From NCBI RefSeq assembly GCF_000970045.1, contig NZ_CP009505.1, forward strand, positions 1,612,001 through 1,676,000: 64,000 bases of DNA, in the 5' to 3' direction. Position 1 is the stretch's first letter, and every line of letters starts with the position of its first letter. The position numbers and the translations under genes were made by a program. Under the pieces are notes generated by a model. The model saw only the letters and a program-made list of their open reading frames with translations. It ran no database searches and was not told the origin of the DNA. The DNA comes from Methanosarcina sp. MTP4 (GTDB taxonomy: Archaea > Halobacteriota > Methanosarcinia > Methanosarcinales > Methanosarcinaceae). This document shows, one piece after another, positions 1 to 9,931 of this stretch.

Positions 1-480
1 GTTCTTTATTTTTCCTTATGCAGCTTTCTTTCTTCGTTTTTCATCTCAATATTCATAAGTTCAATGATTTTTTTTTATATCATTGAATTAATGTCTTTGT
101 CTTCTTTTTCGCAAATGGTTTTTTAAAAACGTTTTTTTAGAACATTTATACGCAAATAATTTTGTTGTTTTGTAACTTTACATCTCTATAATTAGATGTG
201 CAAAATTTTATATGTCATCTATTGGCTATGTTTTTTACCTTGGCCAATGTCAGGTATTTTTATGACATGATTACAAATTATATCATTGGGTTATTAATCT
301 ATTATTAGACTATAAGTTTTAAGATTAGATAGGATTTTTACGATTTGACTATAATTAATTCAGAGCAATTATATATATAAATAAACAAATCTTTGCTTTA
401 AATTAGAATGTTTTGAAGTTTTTCCCCGGAATTTCAGGCATCTTCAGGATTCAGGCATTGTAATTTAACGGTGGCGGAAA
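1..480. other. AT-rich intergenic region
   Basis: No convincing gene is seen here. The stretch is very AT-rich with long T runs. A TATA-like stretch of alternating A and T near 370-382 lies about 100 bases before the plus-strand gene that starts at 481 and may be its promoter. A GGTGGCGG ribosome-binding-like sequence lies just before that start. Confidence 0.5.
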
Positions 481-1458
481 ATGTACTGTGGTAATTGTGG
501 ATCGAAAATGGATCCGAAGGATCGTTTTTGCTCTAGTTGCGGAAGGGAAAGAAGAGGTAAACTCGAAACCGAAAAAATTGAATCAAATAGCCATGCCCCT
601 GATGAAATAAGAAACCTGAAAACCGGTAGTTGTGTCACTAGTAAATATAAAAAAACAATCTGTAAGTCTCTTTTGAAGTGCATATGGGTCATAACTCTGG
701 TTTGCATGGCCGGGTTCTTTTTAACTGCGTACTCAACCCTTGCCCTTGATTCCGATGCATATCTTCCGGACCTTACCGGTCCCGGAACAGATGAAGCGGA
801 AAGAAACGTCCAGGTCTGTGAACAGATTGCAGCCGACTATTACGAGAGCCATACATATACTGAAGATGACGTTTATGACTGCGACAACATGGCCCAGGAC
901 GTCTGGAACATGTTGAAGGCAAAAGGTATCAATGCAAGGATTGCAGTTGGTAATTTTGATTTTGAAGATAACGGCAGGATAGGGGACGGTAGGCCTATAG
1001 GCGAAAATCTTGATTCTGAAAGTCCAGGGGAGTTCGAGACACGTGATTCCGTATCAGGGGATTCCGGCTTACTGAACTCCGGGGTAATTGATAGCTTCAA
1101 CCACGCCTGGGTTCTGGCTGAAGTATCTCCTGGTTCCTGGTTAGCCATCGAATGTACCGGGGGCTACGTTGTTTACAGTGACGAAAACGAAAACTACTAC
1201 GGCGGACTTACGTTTAGCAATCCGAGGAACTATAGGAATTTTATTGATCTTTATGCTGACTGGAAAGTACAGTCCCTGGATTATGAGAACCAGCGGCTGT
1301 ACTATAATGGACTTGTAGAAACATACAACAATGCAAGTTATTTCGATCAGCAGGCTATGAAAAGCGGGGTGGAAGTCGCTGAAAATATCCTTCATGAAAA
1401 AGAAAAAGTCTTCCTGCAAACGGATGCCAAACTGAAAGCCCTGCTGGAATATGGGTGA
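481..1458 (+). CDS. Zinc-ribbon, membrane-anchored transglutaminase-like protein
   Basis: The N-terminus is a zinc ribbon with cysteines C3, C6, C17 and C20. A hydrophobic segment follows at about residues 63-89, and then an extracytoplasmic domain. In that domain C134 (in YDCDNMAQDVWNML), H208 (in NHAWVLAEV) and E224 (in AIECTGG) have the spacing and context of the Cys-His-Asp/Glu triad of the transglutaminase/papain-like fold. The zinc ribbon would be cytoplasmic and the catalytic-type domain outside. Function is unknown; related archaeal proteins may act on surface proteins as protease or cross-linking enzymes, or may be inactive. It stands alone, starts at ATG after a GGTGGCGG sequence, and ends in TGA. 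Confidence 0.7.
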   Translation: MYCGNCGSKMDPKDRFCSSCGRERRGKLETEKIESNSHAPDEIRNLKTGSCVTSKYKKTICKSLLKCIWVITLVCMAGFFLTAYSTLALDSDAYLPDLTGPGTDEAERNVQVCEQIAADYYESHTYTEDDVYDCDNMAQDVWNMLKAKGINARIAVGNFDFEDNGRIGDGRPIGENLDSESPGEFETRDSVSGDSGLLNSGVIDSFNHAWVLAEVSPGSWLAIECTGGYVVYSDENENYYGGLTFSNPRNYRNFIDLYADWKVQSLDYENQRLYYNGLVETYNNASYFDQQAMKSGVEVAENILHEKEKVFLQTDAKLKALLEYG

Positions 1459-1611
1459 ACTACCTCTCCCTGTCTCCTTCGGAGCCGAGGAAGGGGACTT
1501 CCCACCTTAGAAGTTAAAAGGGAATACAAAAAAGAATTAAACGCTGGTTTCAAAACTTCGGTGTCAATTTCTGATTAAAGCCACATCTGATTAGGCCGCT
1601 GGATTACAGGC

Positions 1612-2262
1612 TCAGATCTCCCCATAAAAGCGCCTGTAATCCTCTACTGCTTTTTTCGCTTGCTCCGGGAATTCCTTTCGCAAACATGTGATAAACTCGT
1701 CCCTTGAACCTATTTCCTTTATTTTTTCAACCATCAAGGAAGCAAACTCCCTGGATGCGAGGTTACCTTTTTCGATTTCGAAAGAGAGGCAGAGAGCTTC
1801 TTTTGGAAAGTATTTTCTCCTGATGTGCGGGGAAACCGAGCCCAGAAGAACCCCTGCTTTCAGGATGCTGTAAGCTGGGACTCCTGCTCTGTCAATCCTG
1901 TCTTTTCCTGCGAGTTTTTCGAAGTTTTCCCTGCCGTATGAATGAAGCTCGATGTAGATTTCAGGCTCAAGCTTTTCTACGGTTTCAATGATCGGTTTTC
2001 CCATCCCCGGATAGTAGCGTGGATCTAGGGTCGAGACATATTTTTCCCTGCTTACAAGGGGGATGAGTGCTAATGTGCCTGTTTCCGGGGGTTTGAGTTT
2101 CTCCAGGATCCCGGTCGTGTCCTTCCATTCCTCTCCATGCAGGCCCGCGACTAAGAGGCGTACCGGTCTTCCGCTGCCGTAGATCCTTATCCCGACTTTA
2201 GCAGGGATGGCTGCAGGCGGGTTCCCGTCGGAAAAGGCCTCTCTTTTTTCATCCGCTTTCAT
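1612..2262 (-). CDS. DUF2119 family protein (metallocarboxypeptidase-like)
   Basis: This 216-residue protein resembles the archaeal DUF2119 family found mainly in methanogens. Family-like features are an early HGEEW segment (His and Glu as in M14 zinc carboxypeptidases), a central ELHSYGRE and a later SFEIEKGN. These could place a metal site and a catalytic Glu, but activity has not been inferred beyond the motifs. It is the second gene of a pair read leftward: the S4/FtsJ methyltransferase ends 31 bases upstream. The 21-bp repeat that spans the methyltransferase stop runs into its ribosome-binding region. Confidence 0.65.
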   Translation of the reverse strand: MKADEKREAFSDGNPPAAIPAKVGIRIYGSGRPVRLLVAGLHGEEWKDTTGILEKLKPPETGTLALIPLVSREKYVSTLDPRYYPGMGKPIIETVEKLEPEIYIELHSYGRENFEKLAGKDRIDRAGVPAYSILKAGVLLGSVSPHIRRKYFPKEALCLSFEIEKGNLASREFASLMVEKIKEIGSRDEFITCLRKEFPEQAKKAVEDYRRFYGEI

Positions 2263-2315
2263 TTGCTTCCCATTAATTTTGATCCGCTTCCCACTAGTTT
2301 TGATCTACTTCCAAA
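2258..2315. repeat. 21-bp direct repeat at a gene end
   Basis: Nearly three copies of a 21-bp unit (type TGCTTCCCAYTARTTTTGATC on the plus strand) cover the 3' end of the S4/FtsJ gene and the gap to the DUF2119 gene. Two copies hold a stop codon in the same reading frame, one TAG and one TAA. Confidence 0.75.
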
Positions 2316-3058
2316 CCTTCAGCTTCTTTTCCCCGATTTTCTGGTTCTTTTTCCCTACTTTCAGCTTCTTTTTCCTCACTTCCAGGTTCTTTTTCTCCAC
2401 TTCCGGGTTTTCTTGCTATCACGTAGATTTCCTGCTTTTCCGAACTGATTGCCTGGAGGATTTCAAGCCCGAGGTCTTCGATTTTACTGAGGAAGGGCTT
2501 CGGGTTTTTCTTTTTAGGCATCTTTATTACCTGGAGGAGCTTTCCATTTTCCTTCAGGAGGGGCAGGACCCGGGAAAGGGCTTTGATTGAGTCCTTGGGC
2601 TCAAGGGTCATATCCGAGAGGATCACGTCCACCGGTTCTTCCGAGAGGGTGTTCAGAGGCACAGTAAAAACATCTCCGAACATGACTTCCACATTTTTCT
2701 GCTCAAAGGCTATTTTCCCAAGTTCACTCCTGAAGTCCCGGCTGAACTCGATTCCCTTTATGTGGCCTGCGATCTCCGAAGCAAAGAGGATGAACCCGCC
2801 GGCACTTGAACCCAGGTCCAGAACCCTGTCGCCGGGCTTGATAATCCCGCTTTCTTCCTGGATACGTTTGAGCTTAAAGTAACCCTGGGGTTGGTCCAGG
2901 CCTTCGGCAACTTCGATTTCGTCGTCGGAGGCCACATCCCTGGATACTTTCTTTACAACGGCACCGTTTACCTTTACACTGCCCGCAAGGACGGCAGTTT
3001 TGGCGCGCCCCCTGGATTTGAAGTAGCCCATATCAACAAGGTATGCGTCAAGTCTCAT
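2294..3058 (-). CDS. S4-domain FtsJ/TlyA-like RNA methyltransferase
   Basis: The first ~60 residues form an S4 RNA-binding domain (MRLDAYLVDMGYFKSRGRAK). A Rossmann methyltransferase follows, with the SAM-binding motif VLDLGSSAGGF and a VDVILSDM segment typical of the FtsJ/TlyA group. It probably methylates rRNA ribose, by family analogy; the exact target is unknown. The C-terminal ~35 residues are a Lys/Glu-rich low-complexity tail coded by an in-frame repeat. The gene ends in TAG, and six codons further is TAA; the bases around the two stops are copies of one 21-bp repeat. A TATA-like CTATATATA about 30 bases before the ATG suggests an almost leaderless transcript. Confidence 0.8.
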   Translation of the reverse strand: MRLDAYLVDMGYFKSRGRAKTAVLAGSVKVNGAVVKKVSRDVASDDEIEVAEGLDQPQGYFKLKRIQEESGIIKPGDRVLDLGSSAGGFILFASEIAGHIKGIEFSRDFRSELGKIAFEQKNVEVMFGDVFTVPLNTLSEEPVDVILSDMTLEPKDSIKALSRVLPLLKENGKLLQVIKMPKKKNPKPFLSKIEDLGLEILQAISSEKQEIYVIARKPGSGEKEPGSEEKEAESREKEPENRGKEAEGLEVDQN

Positions 3059-3077
3059 AGGGCAGAAGTATCGGCAG

Positions 3078-3100
3078 AGCCTCTATATATAGGTAGCAAG
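3078..3100 (-). promoter_or_regulatory. TATA-box promoter of the S4/FtsJ-DUF2119 operon
   Basis: On the minus strand a CTATATATA element lies about 30 bases before the ATG at 3058. At the usual archaeal TATA-to-start distance of about 25 bases, transcription would begin within a few bases of the start codon. Inferred from spacing only. Confidence 0.45.
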
Positions 3101-3139
3101 TGGGGACGAGCCCTGGGCAGGAAAATATTAACATTATAG

Positions 3140-3531
3140 TATTTTTTTAATTAAAATAAAATAGTGAGATTTATATAGTATTTCGAAATTTACTCAAAGC
3201 TATATAATTTATCGATAATAAATGGATATATTTTTAAAGTGCCATTTCCTAGTTTCGATAAGCTAGCCGATCATTTATTTATCATTTTAAGGTCTGCTAG
3301 GGTAATTACAGGTGGTAGATGTAGTTTACAGGCCGATTCAACTCTTTAAAGTTTATATTTAACTTTGCTAATTTAAATGGCTCTGTTTAATACAGCTAAA
3401 CGAGCTCCAACAATGTTCCAATAATGTTCCAATAATGTTTCACTATTATAGCTGTTTAAGCAGTAGTTTATTCTTTAAAGTTCAGTACTGGTAAGTTTCG
3501 GTTCTGGAAACTCGATGAAAGGTGTGTCAAG
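3140..3531. other. Intergenic region between divergent genes
   Basis: AT-rich DNA with no gene seen. It holds TTTATATAG- and TTTATATTTAA-like sequences that could be TATA boxes for the rightward transporter gene. It also holds a small direct repeat of AATGTTCCAAT near 3410-3440. Confidence 0.45.
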
Positions 3532-4488
3532 ATGCTTAAAAAGTTCACTTCATTATTTCCCCTCTGGGCTGTTTTGCTCTCTGTAGTGGCATATTTTTAC
3601 CCGGAGTACTTTGCACCCCATAAAGGGCTGATAGTGCCCTTTTTGAGCCTGATCATGCTGGGGATGGGAGTTACCCTCTCCGTGGACGACTTCCTGGCAG
3701 TGTTAAAAAAACCCTCCGTGGTTGTTCTGGGCACCGTTATGCAGTATACCCTGATGCCCTTTTTTGCCTGGATTATCTGTATAATGTTGAATCTTCCGAC
3801 TGAGCTCATGGCCGGAGTTGTCCTGCTGGGCTGCTGTCCAGGAGGTACGGCTTCAAATGTGATCTGCTACCTCGCAAAAGGGGACGTTGCCCTCTCGATC
3901 GTGCTCACCTCCGTGTCCACCATGATAGCCTTCCTCGCAACTCCCTTCCTGACCTGGCTCTACATCGGGCAGACCGTGAATGTGGACGTAATGGGCATGC
4001 TCGTGAGTGTCGTGAAGATCGTGCTCGTGCCGGTGGTCTTCGGGCTTTCAATCAACTATTTCTTCGAAGAGAAGATCAGCAAGATCAGGGACATTTTCCC
4101 CGCAATCTCGGCCCTGGCAATCGTGATCATCATTGCGGTGATCATAGGGGTAAACAGGGGCAGCCTTGAAAGCATGGGCCCGCTGGTCCTGCTTGCCGTG
4201 GTCCTGCACAATGGGCTTGGCCTCGCAGGAGGGTACGGGGTCGCAAAAGCCCTTAAACTCAGCGAAACGGAGGCAAGGACCATAGCAATCGAGGTAGGGA
4301 TGCAGAACTCCGGCCTGAGTGTTGCCCTTGCGATCAAACACTTCACAGCCGCTGCGGCACTGCCCGGGGCAATCTTCAGCATCTGGCACAACCTTTCCGG
4401 GGCTTTCCTGGCAGGACACTGGTCCAGAGATTCTTTACATGACGATAAAAGCGGGAAACCCGAACTTAGCGGGAATCCGTTGGAATGA
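3532..4488 (+). CDS. Bile acid:sodium symporter (BASS) family transporter
   Basis: A 318-residue membrane protein with about nine or ten hydrophobic segments. Family marks are GMGVTLSVDDF near residue 43, GCCPGGTASNVICYLAKGD near residue 100 (the sodium-binding crossover region), and EVGMQNSGLSVALA near residue 250. BASS proteins couple Na+ entry to uptake of organic anions; archaeal and bacterial members include pantothenate and keto-acid carriers. The substrate here cannot be read from sequence. ATG start after a GGTGTGTCAAG stretch; ends in TGA. No operon partner. A strong inverted repeat 54 bases downstream may be its terminator. Confidence 0.85.
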   Translation: MLKKFTSLFPLWAVLLSVVAYFYPEYFAPHKGLIVPFLSLIMLGMGVTLSVDDFLAVLKKPSVVVLGTVMQYTLMPFFAWIICIMLNLPTELMAGVVLLGCCPGGTASNVICYLAKGDVALSIVLTSVSTMIAFLATPFLTWLYIGQTVNVDVMGMLVSVVKIVLVPVVFGLSINYFFEEKISKIRDIFPAISALAIVIIIAVIIGVNRGSLESMGPLVLLAVVLHNGLGLAGGYGVAKALKLSETEARTIAIEVGMQNSGLSVALAIKHFTAAAALPGAIFSIWHNLSGAFLAGHWSRDSLHDDKSGKPELSGNPLE

Positions 4489-4541
4489 AATGGGGTGAAA
4501 CCTAAAACAGGTTTTGCAAGAAAACAAAAGGTTGGGTAACC

Positions 4542-4588
4542 GGGAAAAATCTGGAGGAATTGGGGCTTTGCCCTTCCGGATTTTTCCC
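4542..4588. terminator. Inverted repeat after the BASS transporter gene
   Basis: GGGAAAAATC-T-GGA on the left and TCC-G-GATTTTTCCC on the right form a stem of about 13 pairs with one mismatch around a 19-base loop. The position just after a stop codon fits a role in 3'-end formation, though archaeal terminators need not be hairpins. Confidence 0.5.
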
Positions 4589-4934
4589 ATCAGGCTTTTT
4601 CTATCCCTTTAAGTTCTTTTTCTATCCCTTTAGCTTCGCAGGAAGTGGCGAAATCCTGTTTTTTTCATCCGTTCCGTTCGTCACTTTTTTCCGTATTTCT
4701 AATATATGTAATAAAATATTGCGAAGTGAATAATTATATATAATATCAATATAATTTAACTCCTGTTAACAGGTTGAAACTGACAAATCTGTATTTTTTC
4801 CGGCGGCTTATCAACCACCTTCATGATTATGTATTTTTTTAATATGTTTGTCTGACCAGTGAGCGGAAGGTAGAGGCTGCTGGGGATTAAAAAACCCCTG
4901 AAAAGCAGAAGAAAGCTTGAAAAGCAGGAAATCG

Positions 4935-5035
4935 TTTGAAAGGAATTAAGAAAAGAAAAAGGAACTAAGAAAAGAAAAAGGAATTAAGAAAAGAAAAAGG
5001 AACTAAGAAAAGAAAAAGGAACTAAGAAAATAATT
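4935..5035. repeat. 19-bp tandem repeat array
   Basis: About five head-to-tail copies of GGAAYTAAGAAAAGAAAAA lie between the BASS transporter and uvrA. Copies differ mainly at one T/C position. The remainder of the 4489-5343 gap is AT-rich, with a further ATCATTC/TTTCAAATCATC repeat at about 5225-5282 and no gene. Confidence 0.85.
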
Positions 5036-5343
5036 AAAAAGAAAGTGAAGGTTTTTGATTAATACTTTCACTCCGCTATCTAACTTTATTAATAAAAGGT
5101 TCACGTTTTGTTATATGGGCTGTCTGATCAGGATCCTGTTATTCCACATTTATAACACACAATTTATAAATTTTCCTTAAATATTATCAGGGTGGTTTAT
5201 TTTCCTTACTTCAAACCATCTCCTGGATTATCATTCCGATCATCTTTCAAATCATCTTTCAAATCATCATTCCTATCATCTCCTTAATTGTTTCAAGCAG
5301 AGACAGGCAAATACGAGACAAGACAAAATCCGAGAGTAAAAAA

Positions 5344-8235
5344 ATGAAAAATATCATTATCAAAGGGGCTCGGGAACACAACCTTAAGGACATTACCGTT
5401 GAGCTTCCCCGGGACAAATTTATTGTTATTACCGGTGTCTCAGGTTCAGGGAAGTCCACCCTGGCTTTTGACACGGTATATGCCGAAGGGCAGCGCCGTT
5501 ACGTGGAGTCCCTCTCCGCCTATGCGCGGCAGTTCCTGGGGCTTATGAACAAGCCGGACGTGGATAGCATCGAGGGGCTCTCCCCGGCAATTTCCATCGA
5601 GCAGAAGACCACCTCGAAAAACCCCCGGAGTACCGTGGGGACTGTCACGGAAATCTATGACTACCTGAGGCTGCTCTTTGCCCGGGTAGGAACGCCTTAC
5701 TGCCCGGTGCACGGCATCAAAATCGAGTCCCAGTCCCCGGAAAGGATTGCGGACAGCATAAGCTCGGAATTCGAGGGGATGGCCACTATCCTTGCCCCTA
5801 TTATCCGGCAGAAAAAGGGGACTTACCAGCAGCTTTTCAGGGACCTGGACAGCGAAGGTTTCGCCAGGGTCCGGGTCAACGGGGAGATCCACCGCACGGA
5901 CGACGAAATCACCCTGGACCGTTACAAGAAGCACGACATCGAAGTGGTTATCGACCGCCTGGACCCTGCCGAGGACCGTTCAAGGCTTGTGGAGGCCTGC
6001 GAAAATGCCCTGAAAAAGGCTGAGGGGCTCCTGATCGCCGTGGACTCCGAAGGCAAGGAACAGCTCTATTCTTCGAACATGGCCTGTCCGGTCTGCGGCA
6101 TAGCTTTTGAGGAACTACAGCCCCGGATGTTTTCCTTCAACAGTCCCTTCGGGGCCTGTGAGGCCTGCAACGGGCTTGGGATCAAGATGGAGTTCGATCC
6201 TGAGCTGGTAATCCCGGATAAGAGCCTGTGCATCGCAGACGGGGCGGTTGCGCTTTACCGGAACTTCCTGGACGGGTACAGGAGCCAGCACCTGGCAGCC
6301 GTGGCAAAACATTTCGGGTTTGACATCTTCACCCCGATTGAGGAACTGAGCAAAGAGCAGTATGATGCCCTGATGCACGGTTCAGACGAACGCATCCAGT
6401 TCAGCATGAGCATGAAGAACGGGGACGCCCACTGGTCCCACAAAGGCTCCTGGGAAGGGCTTCTCCCGCAGTCCGAAAGGCTCTACCACCAGACAAAGTC
6501 CGAATACCGGAGAAAGGAACTCGAGAAATTCATGCAGGTAAGGCACTGCCCGAAGTGTGACGGAAAGCGCCTGAAAGGGAAAGTACTGGCTGTGAAGATA
6601 GGGGAAAGGTCCATCGTGGACGTGACGGACCTTTCCATCACCGAATGTATCGAATTTTTCGAGACCCTGGAGTTCTCCGAAAAGGAACAGGAAATCGCAA
6701 AACAGGTCCTAAAAGAAATCCGTTCCCGCCTGGGTTTCCTGGAACACGTTGGGCTCGGCTACCTGACTCTCTCCCGTGGTGCAGGTACCCTCTCGGGAGG
6801 GGAAGCCCAGCGCATCCGCCTGGCCACCCAGATTGGATCTAACCTTATGGGCGTGCTCTATGTCCTTGACGAGCCTTCCATAGGGCTGCACCAGCGGGAC
6901 AATGAACGCCTGATCAAGACTCTTCAGACCCTCCGGGACCTGGGGAACACCCTGCTTGTGGTGGAACACGACGAGGACACAATCCGGGCTGCGGATTACG
7001 TCCTGGACATAGGTCCCGGGGCCGGGATCCACGGGGGCTACGTGGTTGCCGAAGGCACTCCCCTGGAGATAGAGATGAACCCCGAGTCCCTGACAGGCCA
7101 GTACCTTTCAGGCGAGAAGCACATCAATACCCCGGCTTTCCGGAGAAGGAGCGAGTCCTTCATAAGGCTGAAGGGCTGCCGGGAAAACAACCTTAAGGAC
7201 ATTGAAGTGAAAATCCCGATCGGGGTTTTCACCCTTATAACAGGGGTTTCGGGTTCCGGGAAATCCACGCTTATTTATGATACCCTCTACAAGGCCCTGA
7301 TGAAAACGCTTCATAAGTCGAGCGTGAGTCCCGGGGACTACGACAGGCTTACTTTCGATTCCGAGATCGACAAGGTAATTGTCATCGACCAGAGCCCCAT
7401 TGGCAGGACTCCGCGTTCGAACCCTGCCACCTACACGAAAGTCTTTGACGCCATCAGGCAGGCGTTTGCCGAAACAAAGGAAGCCAAAATCCGGGGCTAC
7501 AAGGCAGGGCGTTTCTCCTTTAACGTGAAAGGCGGACGCTGTGAAGCCTGCCAGGGCGACGGGCTGATCAAGATCGAGATGAACTTCCTGCCTGACGTCT
7601 ATATCGAGTGTGAAGAATGCAAGGGCACCCGTTACAACCGGGAGACCCTGGATGTCAAGTATAAGGGCAAGTCTATCTCCGAAGTCCTGGACATGACCGT
7701 TGAAGAGGCGCGTGATCACTTTGAAAACATCCCCGCCATAAGGAACAAGCTCGACACTCTCTCAAGGGTGGGCCTGGGCTATATCAAACTCGGGCAGAGT
7801 TCAACCACCCTTTCCGGAGGGGAAGCCCAGCGGATCAAACTGACCCGGGAGCTTTCCAAGAAAGGCACGGGAAAGACCATCTACCTCCTGGACGAGCCCA
7901 CCACCGGGCTGCACTTCCACGACGTGAATAAGCTGATCTCTGTCCTGAACGACCTGGTGGCAAAAGGCAACACCGTGGTCGTGATTGAGCACAACCTGGA
8001 CGTTATCAAGTCTGCGGACCATATCATCGACCTGGGCCCCGAAGGTGGGAACGCAGGCGGGGAGATCGTGGCTGCAGGCACACCCGAGGAGATTGCCAGG
8101 GTACCGGAAAGCTATACAGGGACATTCCTTGCCCCAAAAGTTCTCGGAGAAGGGATTTCTTACATCAATGCAGCCGGGGGGCAAATGGTGGAGGCGGTCT
8201 TCGAAGAAGAGGCTTTTGAAGAGGATTCTGAATAA
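5344..8235 (+). CDS. uvrA: Excinuclease ABC subunit A
   Basis: This is the 963-residue ATPase that finds DNA damage and loads UvrB in nucleotide excision repair. The two ABC halves are complete. Walker A is [14 protein letters not shown] near residue 31 and again [14 protein letters not shown] near residue 636. The ABC signature LSGGEAQRI and a VVEHD/VIEHN switch region are each present twice. Zinc modules are CPVCGIAF...CEACNGLG near 248-276 and CEACQGDG...CEECKGTR near 734-763. Length is normal for the family. UvrABC is a bacterial system carried by some mesophilic archaea, probably after transfer. It leads a same-strand cluster with uvrC (99 bases later) and uvrB. Confidence 0.97.
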   Translation: MKNIIIKGAREHNLKDITVELPRDKFIVITGVSGSGKSTLAFDTVYAEGQRRYVESLSAYARQFLGLMNKPDVDSIEGLSPAISIEQKTTSKNPRSTVGTVTEIYDYLRLLFARVGTPYCPVHGIKIESQSPERIADSISSEFEGMATILAPIIRQKKGTYQQLFRDLDSEGFARVRVNGEIHRTDDEITLDRYKKHDIEVVIDRLDPAEDRSRLVEACENALKKAEGLLIAVDSEGKEQLYSSNMACPVCGIAFEELQPRMFSFNSPFGACEACNGLGIKMEFDPELVIPDKSLCIADGAVALYRNFLDGYRSQHLAAVAKHFGFDIFTPIEELSKEQYDALMHGSDERIQFSMSMKNGDAHWSHKGSWEGLLPQSERLYHQTKSEYRRKELEKFMQVRHCPKCDGKRLKGKVLAVKIGERSIVDVTDLSITECIEFFETLEFSEKEQEIAKQVLKEIRSRLGFLEHVGLGYLTLSRGAGTLSGGEAQRIRLATQIGSNLMGVLYVLDEPSIGLHQRDNERLIKTLQTLRDLGNTLLVVEHDEDTIRAADYVLDIGPGAGIHGGYVVAEGTPLEIEMNPESLTGQYLSGEKHINTPAFRRRSESFIRLKGCRENNLKDIEVKIPIGVFTLITGVSGSGKSTLIYDTLYKALMKTLHKSSVSPGDYDRLTFDSEIDKVIVIDQSPIGRTPRSNPATYTKVFDAIRQAFAETKEAKIRGYKAGRFSFNVKGGRCEACQGDGLIKIEMNFLPDVYIECEECKGTRYNRETLDVKYKGKSISEVLDMTVEEARDHFENIPAIRNKLDTLSRVGLGYIKLGQSSTTLSGGEAQRIKLTRELSKKGTGKTIYLLDEPTTGLHFHDVNKLISVLNDLVAKGNTVVVIEHNLDVIKSADHIIDLGPEGGNAGGEIVAAGTPEEIARVPESYTGTFLAPKVLGEGISYINAAGGQMVEAVFEEEAFEEDSE

Positions 8236-8334
8236 TAATTAGGGATAAAACCCTGGAATTATTCTAAAACCCTGAGTGAAATAGGATATAGGGTAAGATG
8301 TTGAAATAACTCAAAAAACCGAGGTTTGCAAAAC

Positions 8335-9885
8335 ATGATCGACCTGGAGGCCCTTCCCCACCTGCCCGGATGCTATCTTTTCAAGGATGAGGAAGGGTGT
8401 GTGCTCTATGTGGGCAAGGCAAAGGACCTCAGAAAGCGTGTGAGCAGCTATTTCCAGAAACGGGACCATGACCCGAAGACGGAAAACCTGGTCAGAGCGG
8501 CAAAGGGCCTGGATTTCATTGTCACGAATACCGAAGTAGAGGCTCTCCTGCTGGAGAACACCCTGATCAAGAAACACTGGCCGCGGTACAACATTGCCCT
8601 CAAGGACTCGAAGCGCTATGCCTGCATCCACCTCACGGACGAGAAATTCCCGCGCATAAGGCTTGCCAGGAAAAAGGTAGGGGGCGGGGACTATTTTGGG
8701 CCCTTTGTCTCGGCAAAGGAAAGGGACTATATATACGAGGTCGTCAGGAAGACTTTCCAGCTCAGGACCTGTAAAAGGATGCCGAAACGTGCCTGCCTCC
8801 GCTATCATATGGGAGTGTGCAGCGGGCCCTGTATAGGGAATATCCCGGAGGAGGATTACAGGGAAAAAGTGAAGAGGGCGGCTTCGGTCTTGAAAGGTAA
8901 TATCAGGGAGCTCATGGAGTCCCTGGAAACCGAGATGAAGGAACTTGCGGCAAAGCAGCAGTTCGAACTGGCAATGGAACTGCGGGACGAGATTGCAGCC
9001 CTTGAATTCCTCCAGGAAAAACAAAACGTCGAAAGGCAGAAAAAGCACGATGAGGATATCCTGAACTATCTTGTTAAGGACAACACCGTTTATCTCATGC
9101 TCTTCAAAGTCTACAAAGGCACCCTGGAAGACAAACAGGACTACATCTTTGCCTATGGGGAAGCCTTCCTCGAGGAGTTCCTTGTGCAGTACTACTCGGA
9201 AAACGAACCTCCGGGAGAACTGATCGTTCCCGAGCTCCTTGACGAGTCCCTGGCGGACTTCCTGGCCCATGTGAGGGGGAAAAAGGTAAAGGTCACGGTC
9301 CCGAAGCAGGGGGAGAAGAAGGAACTCCTGGACCTTGCCGGGAAAAACGTTGAGATCGGGTTCTTCGGGGACCGAAAAAAGCTCGAAGCCCTCCAGCAAA
9401 AACTTTCCCTCCCGAAAGCTCCCAATGTTATCGAGTGTTTTGACATCTCCCACCTTGCGGGCACCTCGACCGTGGGTTCCATGGTGCAGTTCCGGGGGGG
9501 CAGGCCTGACAAGCACAACTACCGCCGTTTCAAGATCCAGAGTGTGGAGGGGATCGACGACTTCGCCTCAATTGCAGAGGTCGTGCGTCGCCGCTACACC
9601 CGCCTGCTTGAGGACAAACACGAGCTTCCCGACCTGATCATTATCGACGGGGGGAAAGGGCAGCTTTCCTCAGCTTTCCAGGAACTCAGGAAACTCAGGG
9701 TCAGGGTTCCCATTATTTCCATCGCCAAAAGGGAAGAGGAAATCTACGTGCCGGGGCTCAAGTCTCCCCTCCCGATCAAAAAAGACGAAAAAGCCTCCCT
9801 CTTTGTCCAGGAAATCCGGGACGAAGCTCACAGGTTTGCAATTACCTATAACCGCCTGCTCAGGCAGAAGGCACTGATATCGTAA
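8335..9885 (+). CDS. uvrC: Excinuclease ABC subunit C, lacking the C-terminal HhH domain
   Basis: UvrC makes both incisions around UvrB-bound damage. An N-terminal GIY-YIG nuclease domain (LPGCYLFKDEEG...VLYVGKAKDLRKR) is followed by a UVR domain (FELAMELRDEIAALE, ~residue 210) and the RNase H-like nuclease domain (ECFDISHLAGTSTVGSM; IIIDGGKGQL; RDEAHRFAITYNRLLR). The protein stops about ten residues after the last motif, so the tandem helix-hairpin-helix domain of typical ~600-residue UvrC is absent. An in-frame TTG exists at 8326, but GAGGT at 8321-8325 is nine bases from the ATG at 8335, so that start is preferred. uvrB follows 46 bases downstream. Confidence 0.95.
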   Translation: MIDLEALPHLPGCYLFKDEEGCVLYVGKAKDLRKRVSSYFQKRDHDPKTENLVRAAKGLDFIVTNTEVEALLLENTLIKKHWPRYNIALKDSKRYACIHLTDEKFPRIRLARKKVGGGDYFGPFVSAKERDYIYEVVRKTFQLRTCKRMPKRACLRYHMGVCSGPCIGNIPEEDYREKVKRAASVLKGNIRELMESLETEMKELAAKQQFELAMELRDEIAALEFLQEKQNVERQKKHDEDILNYLVKDNTVYLMLFKVYKGTLEDKQDYIFAYGEAFLEEFLVQYYSENEPPGELIVPELLDESLADFLAHVRGKKVKVTVPKQGEKKELLDLAGKNVEIGFFGDRKKLEALQQKLSLPKAPNVIECFDISHLAGTSTVGSMVQFRGGRPDKHNYRRFKIQSVEGIDDFASIAEVVRRRYTRLLEDKHELPDLIIIDGGKGQLSSAFQELRKLRVRVPIISIAKREEEIYVPGLKSPLPIKKDEKASLFVQEIRDEAHRFAITYNRLLRQKALIS

Positions 9886-9931
9886 TAAGTTGTTATACAG
9901 ATTCTAATTTCCATGACAGGTCGCTGATACA

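Noticed and set aside
4935-5035. 19-bp array considered as a replication origin or iteron set
   Set aside because: There is no Orc1/Cdc6 gene or origin recognition box nearby, and similar unrelated arrays occur all along the window.
8311-9516. A 401-codon open frame on the minus strand opposite uvrC
   Set aside because: It is the reverse of a well-supported gene, with no domain, ribosome-binding site or independent support.
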